From Methylobacterium nonmethylotrophicum (lineage in GTDB: Bacteria > Pseudomonadota > Alphaproteobacteria > Rhizobiales > Beijerinckiaceae), in assembly GCF_004745635.1 (NCBI RefSeq), contig NZ_SRLB01000002.1, forward strand, positions 62,001-126,000: a stretch of 64,000 nt of DNA. The letters are read 5' to 3'. This document shows positions 1 through 8,293 of the stretch, one piece after another (position 1 is the stretch's first letter; each line of letters starts with the position of its first letter). Position numbers and translations under genes: made by a program. Below the pieces are notes generated by a model. That model saw nothing but the letters and a program-made list of their open reading frames with translations. It made no database searches and was not told the DNA's origin.

Positions 1-326
1 CTCGCCGAGACCGGGACGATGATCGCCTGCGCGCCCGCCGCCGCCGCGTCCTTCGCGCCGCGCAGGTTGGGGGCGAGGGCGATCGCGCGAAAGCCCGGAT
101 GGCGGGCCCGCACCGCCCGCGTGACCGCGGCGGCATCCGCCATCTGCGGCATCGCCGCGGGCGGCACGAAGCTCGCGACCTCCATCTCGGCGAGGCCGGC
201 CTCGGCCATCGCGGCGATCCAGGCGAGCTTCCGGGCGGTCGGCATCACCGCCCTGGCGTTCTGCAAGCCGTCGCGCGGGCCGACCTCGCGGATCACCACG
301 CCGGGCGCAGCCGGGATCTCGGCCAT
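1..326 (-). CDS. Hydroxymethylglutaryl-CoA lyase-like protein, 5' part only
   Basis: The gene begins at the ATG complementary to 324-326 and runs off the left edge of the window, so only about 108 N-terminal residues are visible. They carry the HMG-CoA lyase signature REVGPRDGLQN near the start and the EVASFV stretch with PQMAD that follows in this family. The family are TIM-barrel lyases that cleave HMG-CoA, or a related acyl-CoA, to acetyl-CoA and a keto acid, usually in leucine or branched-acid breakdown. It lies 136 bp downstream of a LysR gene on the same strand. Family assignment is firm; the exact substrate cannot be read from the fragment. Confidence 0.8.
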   Translation of the reverse strand, partial: MAEIPAAPGVVIREVGPRDGLQNARAVMPTARKLAWIAAMAEAGLAEMEVASFVPPAAMPQMADAAAVTRAVRARHPGFRAIALAPNLRGAKDAAAAGAQAIIVPVSA

Positions 327-462
327 GGCGCTTTCTCCCTGCTCTCCCGCGCGTCCCGGCGCGGTTCATGTTCGGACTGTTGCCGGAGAGTGCGCCGCAG
401 GCGCAGGGCCGGGAAGCGCTGATTGGCGGAGGGAGCGTTCGCGTACGGCGAACACTGGCGGC

Positions 463-1368
463 TCAGGCGGCCCCGTCTTCGCTCTCGATGAGAACGCCGA
501 GCAGGCGCCGGGCGGCCGCCGGCAGTTCCGGCCCCGGGCGGCTGACGAGGCGGATGGTGCGCCGCGCCCAGGGCTCGTCGAGGGGGATGCCGAACAGCCC
601 GAGATGGTCGCCATAGACCCGCATCACCCCGTCCGGCATCACCGTGATGCCGTGGCCGGCCGCCACCAGGCGCACCGCGGCGTCCGGGCTCGCGGTGGTG
701 AAGCGGTAGCGCAGGGCCCGGCCCAGGCGCTCGGCCGCCTCGTCGAGGAGCGCCGCGAGCGCGCCGCCGGCGATGAGGCCGATCAGCGGCTCCTCGATCA
801 GGGCCGCGAAGGGCATGCGCGCGGGCAGCCGGTCGCGCCAGGCCGCCGGGGCCACGGCGAGCAGGCGGTCCTCGCGCCAGGGCCGCACCTCGACCTCCGG
901 CGGCACGACCTTGCCGGTGGTGATGAAGCCGAGATCCGCCCGCCCCTCGCCGACGTCGCGCAGGGCCGCGGCGCTCGTGACCTCGGCGAGCTCGACCGCG
1001 ATGCCCGGGAAGCGCCCGCGGAACGCCGCCAGCCGCTCGGGCAGCGGGTGGCCGACGATGACCGAGGCGGTGGCGCCGAGCCGCACCCTGCCGGTCTCGC
1101 CCGCCGCCATCGCCCGCAGGTCGTCGCCGAGCCGCTGCTCCATGGCGAGAAGCGCCCGGGCATGGGCCGCCAGCACCTCGCCCGCCGCCGTCGGCCGCAC
1201 GCCGCGGGCCGAGCGCGCCAGGAGCTGCACGCCGTGCCCGGCCTCGAGGTCCTGGATCCGCCGCGCCGCCGCCGAGACCGCGATGCCGCAGCGCGCGGCC
1301 GCGCCGGTCAGGCTGCCGAGATCGAGGGCGGCCAGGAAGATGCGCAGCGTCGTCCAGTCCGGGGCCAT
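463..1368 (-). CDS. LysR-family transcriptional regulator
   Basis: This is a 301-residue protein of normal LysR length. The N-terminus (about residues 5-65) is the winged helix-turn-helix (FLAALDLGSLTGAAARCGIA, then AAARRIQDLEAG), followed by the periplasmic-binding-like effector domain from about residue 90. It sits upstream of the HMG-CoA-lyase-like gene on the same strand and diverges from the NADP-dependent reductase at 1560, with about 190 bp between their starts. LysR proteins commonly control a divergent neighbour, so the reductase, the lyase or both are likely targets (inference). Confidence 0.88.
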   Translation of the reverse strand: MAPDWTTLRIFLAALDLGSLTGAAARCGIAVSAAARRIQDLEAGHGVQLLARSARGVRPTAAGEVLAAHARALLAMEQRLGDDLRAMAAGETGRVRLGATASVIVGHPLPERLAAFRGRFPGIAVELAEVTSAAALRDVGEGRADLGFITTGKVVPPEVEVRPWREDRLLAVAPAAWRDRLPARMPFAALIEEPLIGLIAGGALAALLDEAAERLGRALRYRFTTASPDAAVRLVAAGHGITVMPDGVMRVYGDHLGLFGIPLDEPWARRTIRLVSRPGPELPAAARRLLGVLIESEDGAA

Positions 1369-1559
1369 GATCGGTCGCTGTCCGTCCCCGACGGTCTTAT
1401 CCCAGGCTGCCGGCCGAGGCGATGCCGGTGGGACGGACCCCGGTAACCGGGACCGGGGCGCGACATCGTGAGACCTTCGCTCCCCGGCATCATGCCGGCC
1501 GGCCCGCGCTCGTGTACCGTCGTCCCCGGCCAGCCGAAGCCGCCCCAGACGACGCCGAT

Positions 1560-2606
1560 ATGGAGACGCCGATGACGCCGACCGCGATTCCCGCCTACCG
1601 CCTGCCCGCGAGCAACCGCCGGATCCTCCTGGCGCGCCGCCCGGCCGGCATCCCGCAACCGGAGGATTTCGCGATCGACGAAGAGGCCGTCCCCGAGCCG
1701 GGGCCCGGCACGGTGCTGGTGCGCAACATCTACCTGTCGGTCGATCCGGCCCAGCGCGGCTGGGCGAGCGCCGAGGCGAACTACGCCCAGCCGGTGCCGC
1801 TCGGGGGGCCGATGCGGGCGCTCGCGGTCGGCCGCGTCCTGCGCTCGCGGGCCGAGGGCGTGCAGGAGGGCGAGTTCGTCTACGGCTGGTTCGGCTGGCA
1901 GGACTACGCCGTGGTCGAGCCCAAGGCCATCGTCCATCGGGCGACCGAGCCCGTGCCGCTCTCCGCCCATGCGGGGCTCCTCGGCATCAACGGCCTGACC
2001 GCCTACATCGCGCTGACCGCGCTCGGGCGGCCGGTCGCGGGCGACAGCGTGCTGGTCTCGACCGCGGGCGGCGCGGTCGGTGCCCTCGTCGGCCAGATCG
2101 CCCGCAACCTCGGCGCCCGGCCGCTCGGGCTCACGGGCGACGACGCCAAGGTCGACCTCTGCCGGTCGCGCTACGGCTACGCGGAGGCCTGGAACTACAG
2201 GACGACCGACTGGGACGCCCGCGTCGCCGAGACGGCGCCGGACGGGGTCAACGTCTATTTCGACAATGTCGGCGGCGCCATCCTCGACACGGCGCTCCGC
2301 CGCATGGCGGCGGCCGGCCGCGTGGTCCAGTGCGGCACGGCCTCGATCGCGAGCTGGAACCCGCTCCCGTCCGGCCCGCGCAACGAGCGCGAGATCCTGA
2401 CCCGGCGCCTGGTCTGGAGCGGCTTCGTGGTCTTCGACCACGTCCCCCGTTTCGCCGAGGCGCGCCAGACCCTCGCCGGATGGTATGAAGAGGGCCGCCT
2501 GACCTACGACGAGGACATCGCCGAGGGCATCGCGCAGGCGCCGGGCGCCATCAAGGCGCTCTATGCCGGCGAGAACCGCGGCAAGAAGCTGATCTATGTC
2601 GGCTGA
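1560..2606 (+). CDS. NADP-dependent oxidoreductase, medium-chain reductase (CurA / leukotriene-B4 dehydrogenase-like)
   Basis: A 348-residue zinc-independent MDR enzyme. The N-terminal GroES-like part contains VRNIYLSVDPAQRGW, typical of the NADP-dependent 2-alkenal or prostaglandin reductase group. The cofactor domain shows GLTAYIAL, then STAGGAVGALVGQIARNLGARPLG, and later VYFDNVGG, which is diagnostic of this subgroup. The family reduces alpha,beta-unsaturated carbonyls with NADPH in the cytoplasm. The reading frame stays open further upstream, but the family alignment supports ATG 1560, or ATG 1572 four codons later. It diverges from the LysR gene, which may regulate it. The physiological substrate is unknown. 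Confidence 0.87.
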   Translation: METPMTPTAIPAYRLPASNRRILLARRPAGIPQPEDFAIDEEAVPEPGPGTVLVRNIYLSVDPAQRGWASAEANYAQPVPLGGPMRALAVGRVLRSRAEGVQEGEFVYGWFGWQDYAVVEPKAIVHRATEPVPLSAHAGLLGINGLTAYIALTALGRPVAGDSVLVSTAGGAVGALVGQIARNLGARPLGLTGDDAKVDLCRSRYGYAEAWNYRTTDWDARVAETAPDGVNVYFDNVGGAILDTALRRMAAAGRVVQCGTASIASWNPLPSGPRNEREILTRRLVWSGFVVFDHVPRFAEARQTLAGWYEEGRLTYDEDIAEGIAQAPGAIKALYAGENRGKKLIYVG

Positions 2607-3337
2607 CGCCGCTTCCGCCTGATCCGCTCCGATCGGACGAACGGAGTCTCGCCTTCCCCGCCGGCGGCAGGGCTGTCCAACGAGAAGAAGAGGCACGTCT
2701 CCCCTCGCCTTCACGGGCTACGGCCGACACGGAAGAGGAGAGATGGGCCTGATCGTCACAAGCGTCTTCCCCGGACACCCCTGCGCACTCGGGAGACCGC
2801 TATTCTGCGCCCGTCCGATCTCACTCGATCGCGTGGGAACCGCTCGACGCGCAGGCGCTGCGGCGTCGTCCGGAGGATGGCCGCGCGGTCCCCGGCCTCG
2901 CGCGTAAGGGACTTCCTGTCCGGCGCGCCGGTGAGCAGCGACGCGGGCGAACCGCTCAGATTTAAAGTCGCTCAGCTTGATCAAGCACGGCGTCTGCTTT
3001 GGACCTTGACCGGTCCACCGCTCGGTAAAGCTGATTGGATTTTGACCCAGGGCGATGTCATGTGATCAAGGGCGAGGAGCACCGAACTCCGCCGCGTGAG
3101 GCTGTGACAGAGAGGCTGCGCCGTGGCACTGGCGTGTAACCGGCGTGGCTGTGGAGCCGTCGCAAGCTCTGCCGAGGGACAGGATTCCAAGTCCGGCAAT
3201 CGCGGCTGGTGTCCAGTCATGTACGGCGACACACAATCGAGGCCTCTGCCCTCTGCGGGCCGAGTTGAACACCCGCTCCATCCGAGACATAGCAATCCTG
3301 CCTTGTTCATCTCCTGACAGATAGGAGAGACTGCGCG
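2607..3337. other. Intergenic region, no gene recognised
   Basis: This 731 bp stretch separates the reductase from the caspase-like gene. Only short open frames without recognisable protein features are present on either strand. Composition drops in GC toward its right end, leading into the AT-richer caspase-like gene, so it may mark the left edge of acquired DNA (inference). No tRNA, hairpin terminator with a U-run, or repeat shared with the rest of the window was seen. Confidence 0.5.
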
Positions 3338-4759
3338 ATGCATCGATCGACAATCGCATTCACCGCATTACTGATATTGTGTGCGAGCATCGGAATTGTT
3401 CATGCAGAAGAAAGACGAACTGCGCTCGTCATCGGTGTAAGTTCATACGACTATGCTCCGCGTCTGTCGAACACACTCAACGATGCCAAGTCTGTAAGCC
3501 AGGCTTTGCAGCGCCTGGGATTTTCGGTTCAAACCGTATTAGATCCAAATAAGCTGGCCATGGAGGTTTCAGTTCGGCAGTTTGGAGAAGATGCGCGCAA
3601 ATCGGATGTAGCAGTATTCTTCTATGCAGGACACGCTTTGGAGGTGGCCGGCCGGAGTTGGCTTTTACCCGTGACAACCAGGATAGAAAATCCACGCGAT
3701 CTTCGTTTCGAGGCTCTTGATCTTGAAGCGATCATGGAACAAACGGAGAGCGGCGCAAAAATAAATCTCATATTCCTCGATGCCTGCCGAGACAACCCGC
3801 TGCAGCGGCGCTTAAGCACGGGTGGACGGGACCTGCCCCGGGCTGGTTTAGGGCAAGTCTCTGCTGGAGTTGGCACCTTGATCGCCTTTGCCACCGCGCC
3901 GGGTATGATCGCGTCGGATGGAAAAGGTCCGAACAGTCCATTCACAACGGCATTGCTTAAATATATCGAACAGCCGGGACTCGAGATTCGCCAGATGCTA
4001 TCCGCGGTCAGGCGAGATGTTCGCGAGATGACTGCAGGAAAACAAATTCCTTGGGAGAACTCAGCTTTGGAGGGCGAATTTTTCTTTCAGCCCAAAGATA
4101 AATTATCGATCAAGAGCCAACGATCGTCAGATCAAGAACTATCTAAGAACGATAAAACAAACACCCAAGACAACATTATCACTAAATTGCATTCGCTGAT
4201 ACCAGGAAGATCTCTCGACGCACTGAATACAAGCGTGAGAGAATACATCGACGCGAAACCCAATAAAGCAATCGCAATATCCTACGGGCGCAATGGAACC
4301 TGGAAGGCCACGAGACGAAACAGTCAGACATCAGCAATCGAAGGCGCGCTTGAAGGCTGTCAAGTATTTTTTAATGATGCTTGCGCGCTTGTCATGATCA
4401 ACGACAAGTACGTGTCTGCAATCGAAAATTCAGATCGACCTCCAGTGCAGTACATGAGTCGACCGAATTATGACGGAATTTTTAAGGTCGAAAGGATTCC
4501 AAATCTTACCATGACCGCCAGCGAAATTACCGGGCTCACATCATATATGAGTGCTCCTGCGCACAAAGCTGCTGCCTTTCATCCTTGGGGTCGCGTTTTC
4601 TTGTCAACCGGCAAACCGACTTTGCGAGAAGCGGAAGACGAGGCGCTACGTCTCTGCAATTCAGATCCGGATCGCAATGGACGTGACGGCAAATGCTATT
4701 TGTACGCGGCAGAAGACATGGTTGTGCTGAAAGATCGTATACGTGCGGCTCGGCAGTAG
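3338..4759 (+). CDS. Caspase-family (peptidase C14) exported protein
   Basis: A 473-residue protein with a Sec-type signal peptide (hydrophobic residues 6-20, cleavage likely after VHA at 23). It then has a caspase-like domain: RTALVIGVSSYD at the first strand, the catalytic histidine in FFYAGHAL (H99) and the catalytic cysteine in FLDACRDNP (C150). Both dyad residues are present, so it is probably an active cysteine peptidase acting outside the cytoplasm. The C-terminal half (about 260-473) has no firm family; its spacing of Cys and aromatic residues faintly resembles DUF4189-type domains. The gene is clearly AT-richer than its neighbours, which suggests horizontal transfer. Its partner and target are unknown. 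Confidence 0.85.
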   Translation: MHRSTIAFTALLILCASIGIVHAEERRTALVIGVSSYDYAPRLSNTLNDAKSVSQALQRLGFSVQTVLDPNKLAMEVSVRQFGEDARKSDVAVFFYAGHALEVAGRSWLLPVTTRIENPRDLRFEALDLEAIMEQTESGAKINLIFLDACRDNPLQRRLSTGGRDLPRAGLGQVSAGVGTLIAFATAPGMIASDGKGPNSPFTTALLKYIEQPGLEIRQMLSAVRRDVREMTAGKQIPWENSALEGEFFFQPKDKLSIKSQRSSDQELSKNDKTNTQDNIITKLHSLIPGRSLDALNTSVREYIDAKPNKAIAISYGRNGTWKATRRNSQTSAIEGALEGCQVFFNDACALVMINDKYVSAIENSDRPPVQYMSRPNYDGIFKVERIPNLTMTASEITGLTSYMSAPAHKAAAFHPWGRVFLSTGKPTLREAEDEALRLCNSDPDRNGRDGKCYLYAAEDMVVLKDRIRAARQ

Positions 4760-5083
4760 CCATTCATACGGACGTACCCGGCCTGGATGGCGGCAGGGCA
4801 GACCCGCAGATCCTTCATCGTGGCGTGCAAGGCAGGGTGAGCCGGCGGCAGGGCTCGACCAGCTTGACCGTGCGAGGGATCTGCTGACGGGTCGTTCGAC
4901 CCCGATGACCGCTCACCGCGCTTCTCGGACCTCAGGCTCGCTGTGCGGACGGTCATATCGTGGTACACCTCCCCAGCATTGGACGAGGACGATCCGAGAG
5001 ATGGCTCATGATCAGGAGAGATCGCCCCGACGGTGAGCCCGGATCGTTGCACTGAGCCAACCACCTCTCTGAGATCGGCTTCC
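4760..5083. other. Intergenic region upstream of kaiC-like gene
   Basis: This 324 bp gap holds no convincing gene. It contains a perfect 7-bp inverted pair (GGTGAGC at 4836-4842 and GCTCACC at 4911-4917) and a small hairpin GGGTCGTTCGACCCC. Together these resemble tRNA arms superficially but do not fold as one. No clear promoter for the following gene was identified. Confidence 0.45.
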
Positions 5084-6592
5084 ATGACCACGCCCACTGA
5101 GCCGAGCAAGAAAGCACGTTTCGGCATCGCCGGCCTCGACAGCATCCTGGGCGGCGGCCTTACCCGTGACCGCCTCTACCTGCTGGAGGGCGAGCCCGGC
5201 ACGGGCAAGACCACGATCGCGCTGCAGTTCCTGCTCGAAGGGGCCAAAGCCGGCGAGGTGGGCCTCTACATCACCCTCTCGGAAACCAAGCAGGAGCTGT
5301 CCGACAACGCCGCCTCCCACGGCTGGAGCCTGGACGAGCATATCTCGGTGTTCGAACTGGTTCCGCCCGAGAGCCTGTTCGAGGAGAGCCAGCAGCAGAG
5401 CCTGCTCTACTCCTCCGACCTCGAACTCGGGGAGAGCACACGCGCCATCCTTCAGGCGGTCGAGGCGCGCAAGCCGTCTCGCATCGTGCTCGACAGCCTG
5501 TCGGAGATCCGCCTCCTCGCCGGCGGCTCCCTGCGCTACCGCCGGCAGATCCTGGCGCTCAAGCACTACTTCGCCGGCCAGGGGGCCACCGTGCTGATGC
5601 TCGACGACCTCACCGCCGACATCATGGACAAGACCGTCCACAGCGTCGCTCAAGGGGTCGTTCGCCTGGACGAGATGGCACCCGAGTACGGAGCCGAGCG
5701 GCGGCGCCTGCGCGTCGCCAAGTACCGCGGCCAGCGGTTTCGTGGCGGCTATCACGACTTCACCATCGCCACCGGCGGCGTGGAGGTCTTCCCCCGCCTG
5801 GTCGCGCTGGAGGGCAAGACCGCCTTCGCGCGCACCAGGCTGGCAAGCGGCATCAGCGAACTCGACGCGCTCCTGGGTGGGGGCATCGAGCAAGGGTCGA
5901 GCACGCTGATCCTGGGACCGGCTGGCACCGGCAAGTCGCTGCTGACGGTCCAGTACGTGCGCGCGGCGATCGCCCGCGGCGAGAAGGCCGCGATGTTCGT
6001 GTTCGACGAGGAACTGGGCATCCTGTTCGATCGGACCCGGCAGATGGGCATCGATCTCGAGGCATCGTGTGACCAGGGGCTGCTCTTCATCGAGCAGGTC
6101 GACGCCGCCGAGCTGTCGCCTGGCGAGTTCGCGCATCGGGTGCGTACCTGCGTCGACAGCCACGGCGTGAAACTTGTGGTGATCGACAGTCTCAACGGCT
6201 ATCAGACCGCGATGCCGCAGGAGAACGCGCTGATCCTGCACATTCATGAGCTGCTGCAGTACCTCACCCGGCAAGGAGCGGCGACCTTCATGACGGTCGC
6301 CCAGCACGGATTGGTGGGCGACATGGCGACACCGGTCGATCTCACCTACTTGGCCGATACGGTCGTGCTGCTGCGCTACTTCGAGGCGCTCGGGCGGGTC
6401 CGGCGGGCGATCTCGGTGGTGAAGAAGCGGACCGGCACGCACGAGGACACGATCCGCGAGTACGGCATCGGCTCGTCCGGTCTGACGATCGGCGCGCCGC
6501 TGGTCGCTTTCCAGGGCGTGCTGCGTGGTGTGCCGGACTATGTCGGCCAGGAGGAGGACCTCGGCCTGCTGCCGAGCGGTGGCGCGCTTTGA
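5084..6592 (+). CDS. kaiC: KaiC-like tandem RecA-fold ATPase
   Basis: A 502-residue protein with two KaiC domains, close to cyanobacterial KaiC length. Walker A motifs are GEPGTGKT (36-43) and GPAGTGKS (278-285). The second domain keeps the paired catalytic glutamates (FDEE, E309/E310), while the first has LSETK in that place, so the CI-type ATPase site is altered. The region that carries the phosphorylation sites in KaiC reads KKRTGTHEDTIREYG. ATG 5084 is chosen because the domain starts right after it; the frame stays open further upstream without homology. No kaiA, kaiB or histidine-kinase gene is next to it. A role in signalling or stress timing is possible, but a clock function is not shown. 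Confidence 0.87.
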   Translation: MTTPTEPSKKARFGIAGLDSILGGGLTRDRLYLLEGEPGTGKTTIALQFLLEGAKAGEVGLYITLSETKQELSDNAASHGWSLDEHISVFELVPPESLFEESQQQSLLYSSDLELGESTRAILQAVEARKPSRIVLDSLSEIRLLAGGSLRYRRQILALKHYFAGQGATVLMLDDLTADIMDKTVHSVAQGVVRLDEMAPEYGAERRRLRVAKYRGQRFRGGYHDFTIATGGVEVFPRLVALEGKTAFARTRLASGISELDALLGGGIEQGSSTLILGPAGTGKSLLTVQYVRAAIARGEKAAMFVFDEELGILFDRTRQMGIDLEASCDQGLLFIEQVDAAELSPGEFAHRVRTCVDSHGVKLVVIDSLNGYQTAMPQENALILHIHELLQYLTRQGAATFMTVAQHGLVGDMATPVDLTYLADTVVLLRYFEALGRVRRAISVVKKRTGTHEDTIREYGIGSSGLTIGAPLVAFQGVLRGVPDYVGQEEDLGLLPSGGAL

Positions 6593-6726
6593 TCCCGCCG
6601 CGCCTTCGAACGGACTCGTTCGCAGGCGCTGGCTCAGCCCGAACGGATTCGGGCCGCCAGGCGCCAGTCGCTGATGCGCCGAACGCCTTCGCATCGCTAT
6701 GTCGATGCGAAGTCGCCGCGGTATGA

Positions 6727-6878
6727 GAGCCTGTTTGACGTGTCCTGCAACATTATCCCATCCTCGACCTCATCCTGAGATGTCAGCCGATCTTCGATCG
6801 ATCGACATCTCAGGATGAGGTCGGGGATCGAATGGATGGGATTCGCGTGATGCCGTTCTCGGCAATCAAGCGGGCCCC
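6727..6878. repeat. Dispersed palindromic element, degraded copy (family of 51763-52012)
   Basis: The element begins with GAGCCTGTTTGA and holds a long inverted repeat: CGACCTCATCCTGAGATGTC on the left and GACATCTCAGGATGAGGTCG on the right, separated by about 18 bases. The left end and the CCTCATCCTGAG core also occur in the element at 51763-52012, so this is a repeat family in this genome. The right end (about 6862-6878) matches the expected inverted terminus only loosely. It has no coding capacity, which fits a MITE-like or REP-like sequence. It lies downstream of the kaiC-like gene. Confidence 0.7.
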
Positions 6879-6959
6879 GGCAATCGCTCCGGCCCTCCGA
6901 GCCGATCACGAAGAGCACCGCACGACGGGCCGCTGCCCAGCCCTCAGCGTCTCCTCGCA

Positions 6960-7200
6960 TGGTCAAGCGGCTTGAGGTTGACCCTCACCGGTGCTCGGGG
7001 CGTAGCCGGACCCGCCACGGTGGCGCCCTCGCCGTGGGCGCGCAGGGCGGCGGCCACGAAGCCTTCGGCCTTCACCGCCTCGAAAGGCGCGGCAAGGTCT
7101 GCAGGCCGGCCGCCCGGGCTCGGTGCGCATCGCCTGCTCGATCGCCCTGAAGCGCCCCGGGATCACGCGAAAGCCCGGAAGGGCGGCGGCCTAGGCCCGC
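6960..7200 (-). pseudogene. Remnant of a family-3 ABC transporter solute-binding protein
   Basis: Reading leftward, one frame gives LPGFRVIPGRFRAIEQAM. After a frame change near 7085, another gives FEAVKAEGFVAAALRAHG, then GATVAGPA. Joined, these resemble the C-terminus of polar-amino-acid-type (family 3) periplasmic binding proteins. A TAG codon at 7191-7193 lies in frame upstream, and no N-terminal part is present before the FAH-family gene, so this is a truncated, frameshifted remnant. Recognition is from memory of the family pattern, so moderate confidence only. Confidence 0.45.
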
Positions 7201-7278
7201 AGCGCTTGGGCGCGGGCCGGGCCGGCGAGCGCGGGCGGCAGGCCCGTCAGCGTCGCGCGCCGCCGCATCCGCTCCCGC

Positions 7279-8280
7279 TCAGGTCAGCCGGAACCGCAGC
7301 TCGCCCAGGCCCTCGAGGCTGCAAGCGACCTCGTCCCCGGGCTTCAGCCATTCCCGCTCCGCCCGCGGCTTCTTCTCGCCGAAGATCACCCCGTGCGGCG
7401 TGCCGGTGTAGAAGACGTCGCCCGGCTTGATCGTCATCATCTTCGAGGCGAAGCTGATCAGCTGTCGGCAGTTGAAGATCATGTCGTTGGTGTTCCAGTC
7501 CTGGCGCTGGACGCCGTTGACCCGCGTCTCCAGCCGCAGGTTGTTCGGGTCCTTCACGAGGTCGCTCGTGACGAGGTAGGGGCCGAGGGGCGCGAAGCCG
7601 TCGGCGGTCTTGCCGATCATGAACTGCGAGGTCAGGGTCTGGAGGTCGCGGGCGCTGAAGTCGTTGCCGGTGGCGTAGCCGGCGACGTAGTCGAGCGCCT
7701 GCGCCTCCGACACGTTGGAGCATTCGCGCCCGAACACGATCACCAGCTCGACCTCGTAGTCGAACTCGCGGGCGACGGCCGTCGGCAGCTTGATGGTGCC
7801 GCCGTGGTGGTTGAGGGTGTTGTTGTACTTGTTGAACAGCGGCGGGTCCTTGGGGATCGGGGTGCCGGTCTCGGCCGCGTGATGGCGATAGTTGAACCCC
7901 ATCATGATGATCTTCTCGGGCCGTGTGACGAGGGGGGCGTAGCGGACCGCCTCCTCGCGCAGGTAGGCGGTCTTGGAATCGCGGCCCGCCGCGTCCACCA
8001 CTGCCTTGAGCAGGCCGCCCTTCCCGTTCTGCAGGAGGTCGTCCATGTCGGCCGGTGCCGGCAGGTTGAGGGCGGCGGCGGCCTGCGTCACGTCGAGGAT
8101 GCCGCGGTCGGTCTTGACGCCGAGGCCGTAGCCGCCCTCGCGCCGCATGTTGAGCAGCGTCATGCCGCGCGGCATCTCGAAGGCGGCGGGCGTGGCGGCG
8201 GCCGCCGCCCCCGCACCGATCCCCGCCGTCGCCGCCAGCCCGGCCGCACCCATCAGGAAGTCGCGACGATCCGTCTGCAT
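7279..8280 (-). CDS. Fumarylacetoacetate hydrolase-family protein with Tat signal
   Basis: A 333-residue protein. The N-terminus MQTDRRDFLMG followed by an Ala/Gly-rich hydrophobic stretch to about residue 30 is a twin-arginine signal, so export to the periplasm is predicted. The FAH catalytic domain spans about 115-333: MMGFNYRHHA, then the metal-binding run with DYEVELVIVFGRE, ATGNDFSARDLQ and GDVFYTGTPHGV. Family members hydrolyse or decarboxylate C-C bonds of acylpyruvates or 2-oxo acids with Mg or Mn. It follows the lipoprotein aldolase at 8294 by 13 bp on the same strand, so the two are probably co-transcribed. Export is unusual for this family; the substrate is unknown. Confidence 0.88.
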   Translation of the reverse strand: MQTDRRDFLMGAAGLAATAGIGAGAAAAATPAAFEMPRGMTLLNMRREGGYGLGVKTDRGILDVTQAAAALNLPAPADMDDLLQNGKGGLLKAVVDAAGRDSKTAYLREEAVRYAPLVTRPEKIIMMGFNYRHHAAETGTPIPKDPPLFNKYNNTLNHHGGTIKLPTAVAREFDYEVELVIVFGRECSNVSEAQALDYVAGYATGNDFSARDLQTLTSQFMIGKTADGFAPLGPYLVTSDLVKDPNNLRLETRVNGVQRQDWNTNDMIFNCRQLISFASKMMTIKPGDVFYTGTPHGVIFGEKKPRAEREWLKPGDEVACSLEGLGELRFRLT

Positions 8281-8293
8281 GGTGTCTCCTCCG

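Noticed and set aside
1308..2714. Long minus-strand frame opposite the NADP-dependent reductase
   Set aside because: Low-complexity translation; the + strand frame carries clear MDR motifs.
4836..4917. Possible tRNA: 7-bp acceptor-like pair GGTGAGC/GCTCACC with a T-arm-like hairpin
   Set aside because: The T-arm-like hairpin is not adjacent to the 3' strand of the pair, and no D-arm or anticodon arm can be drawn.
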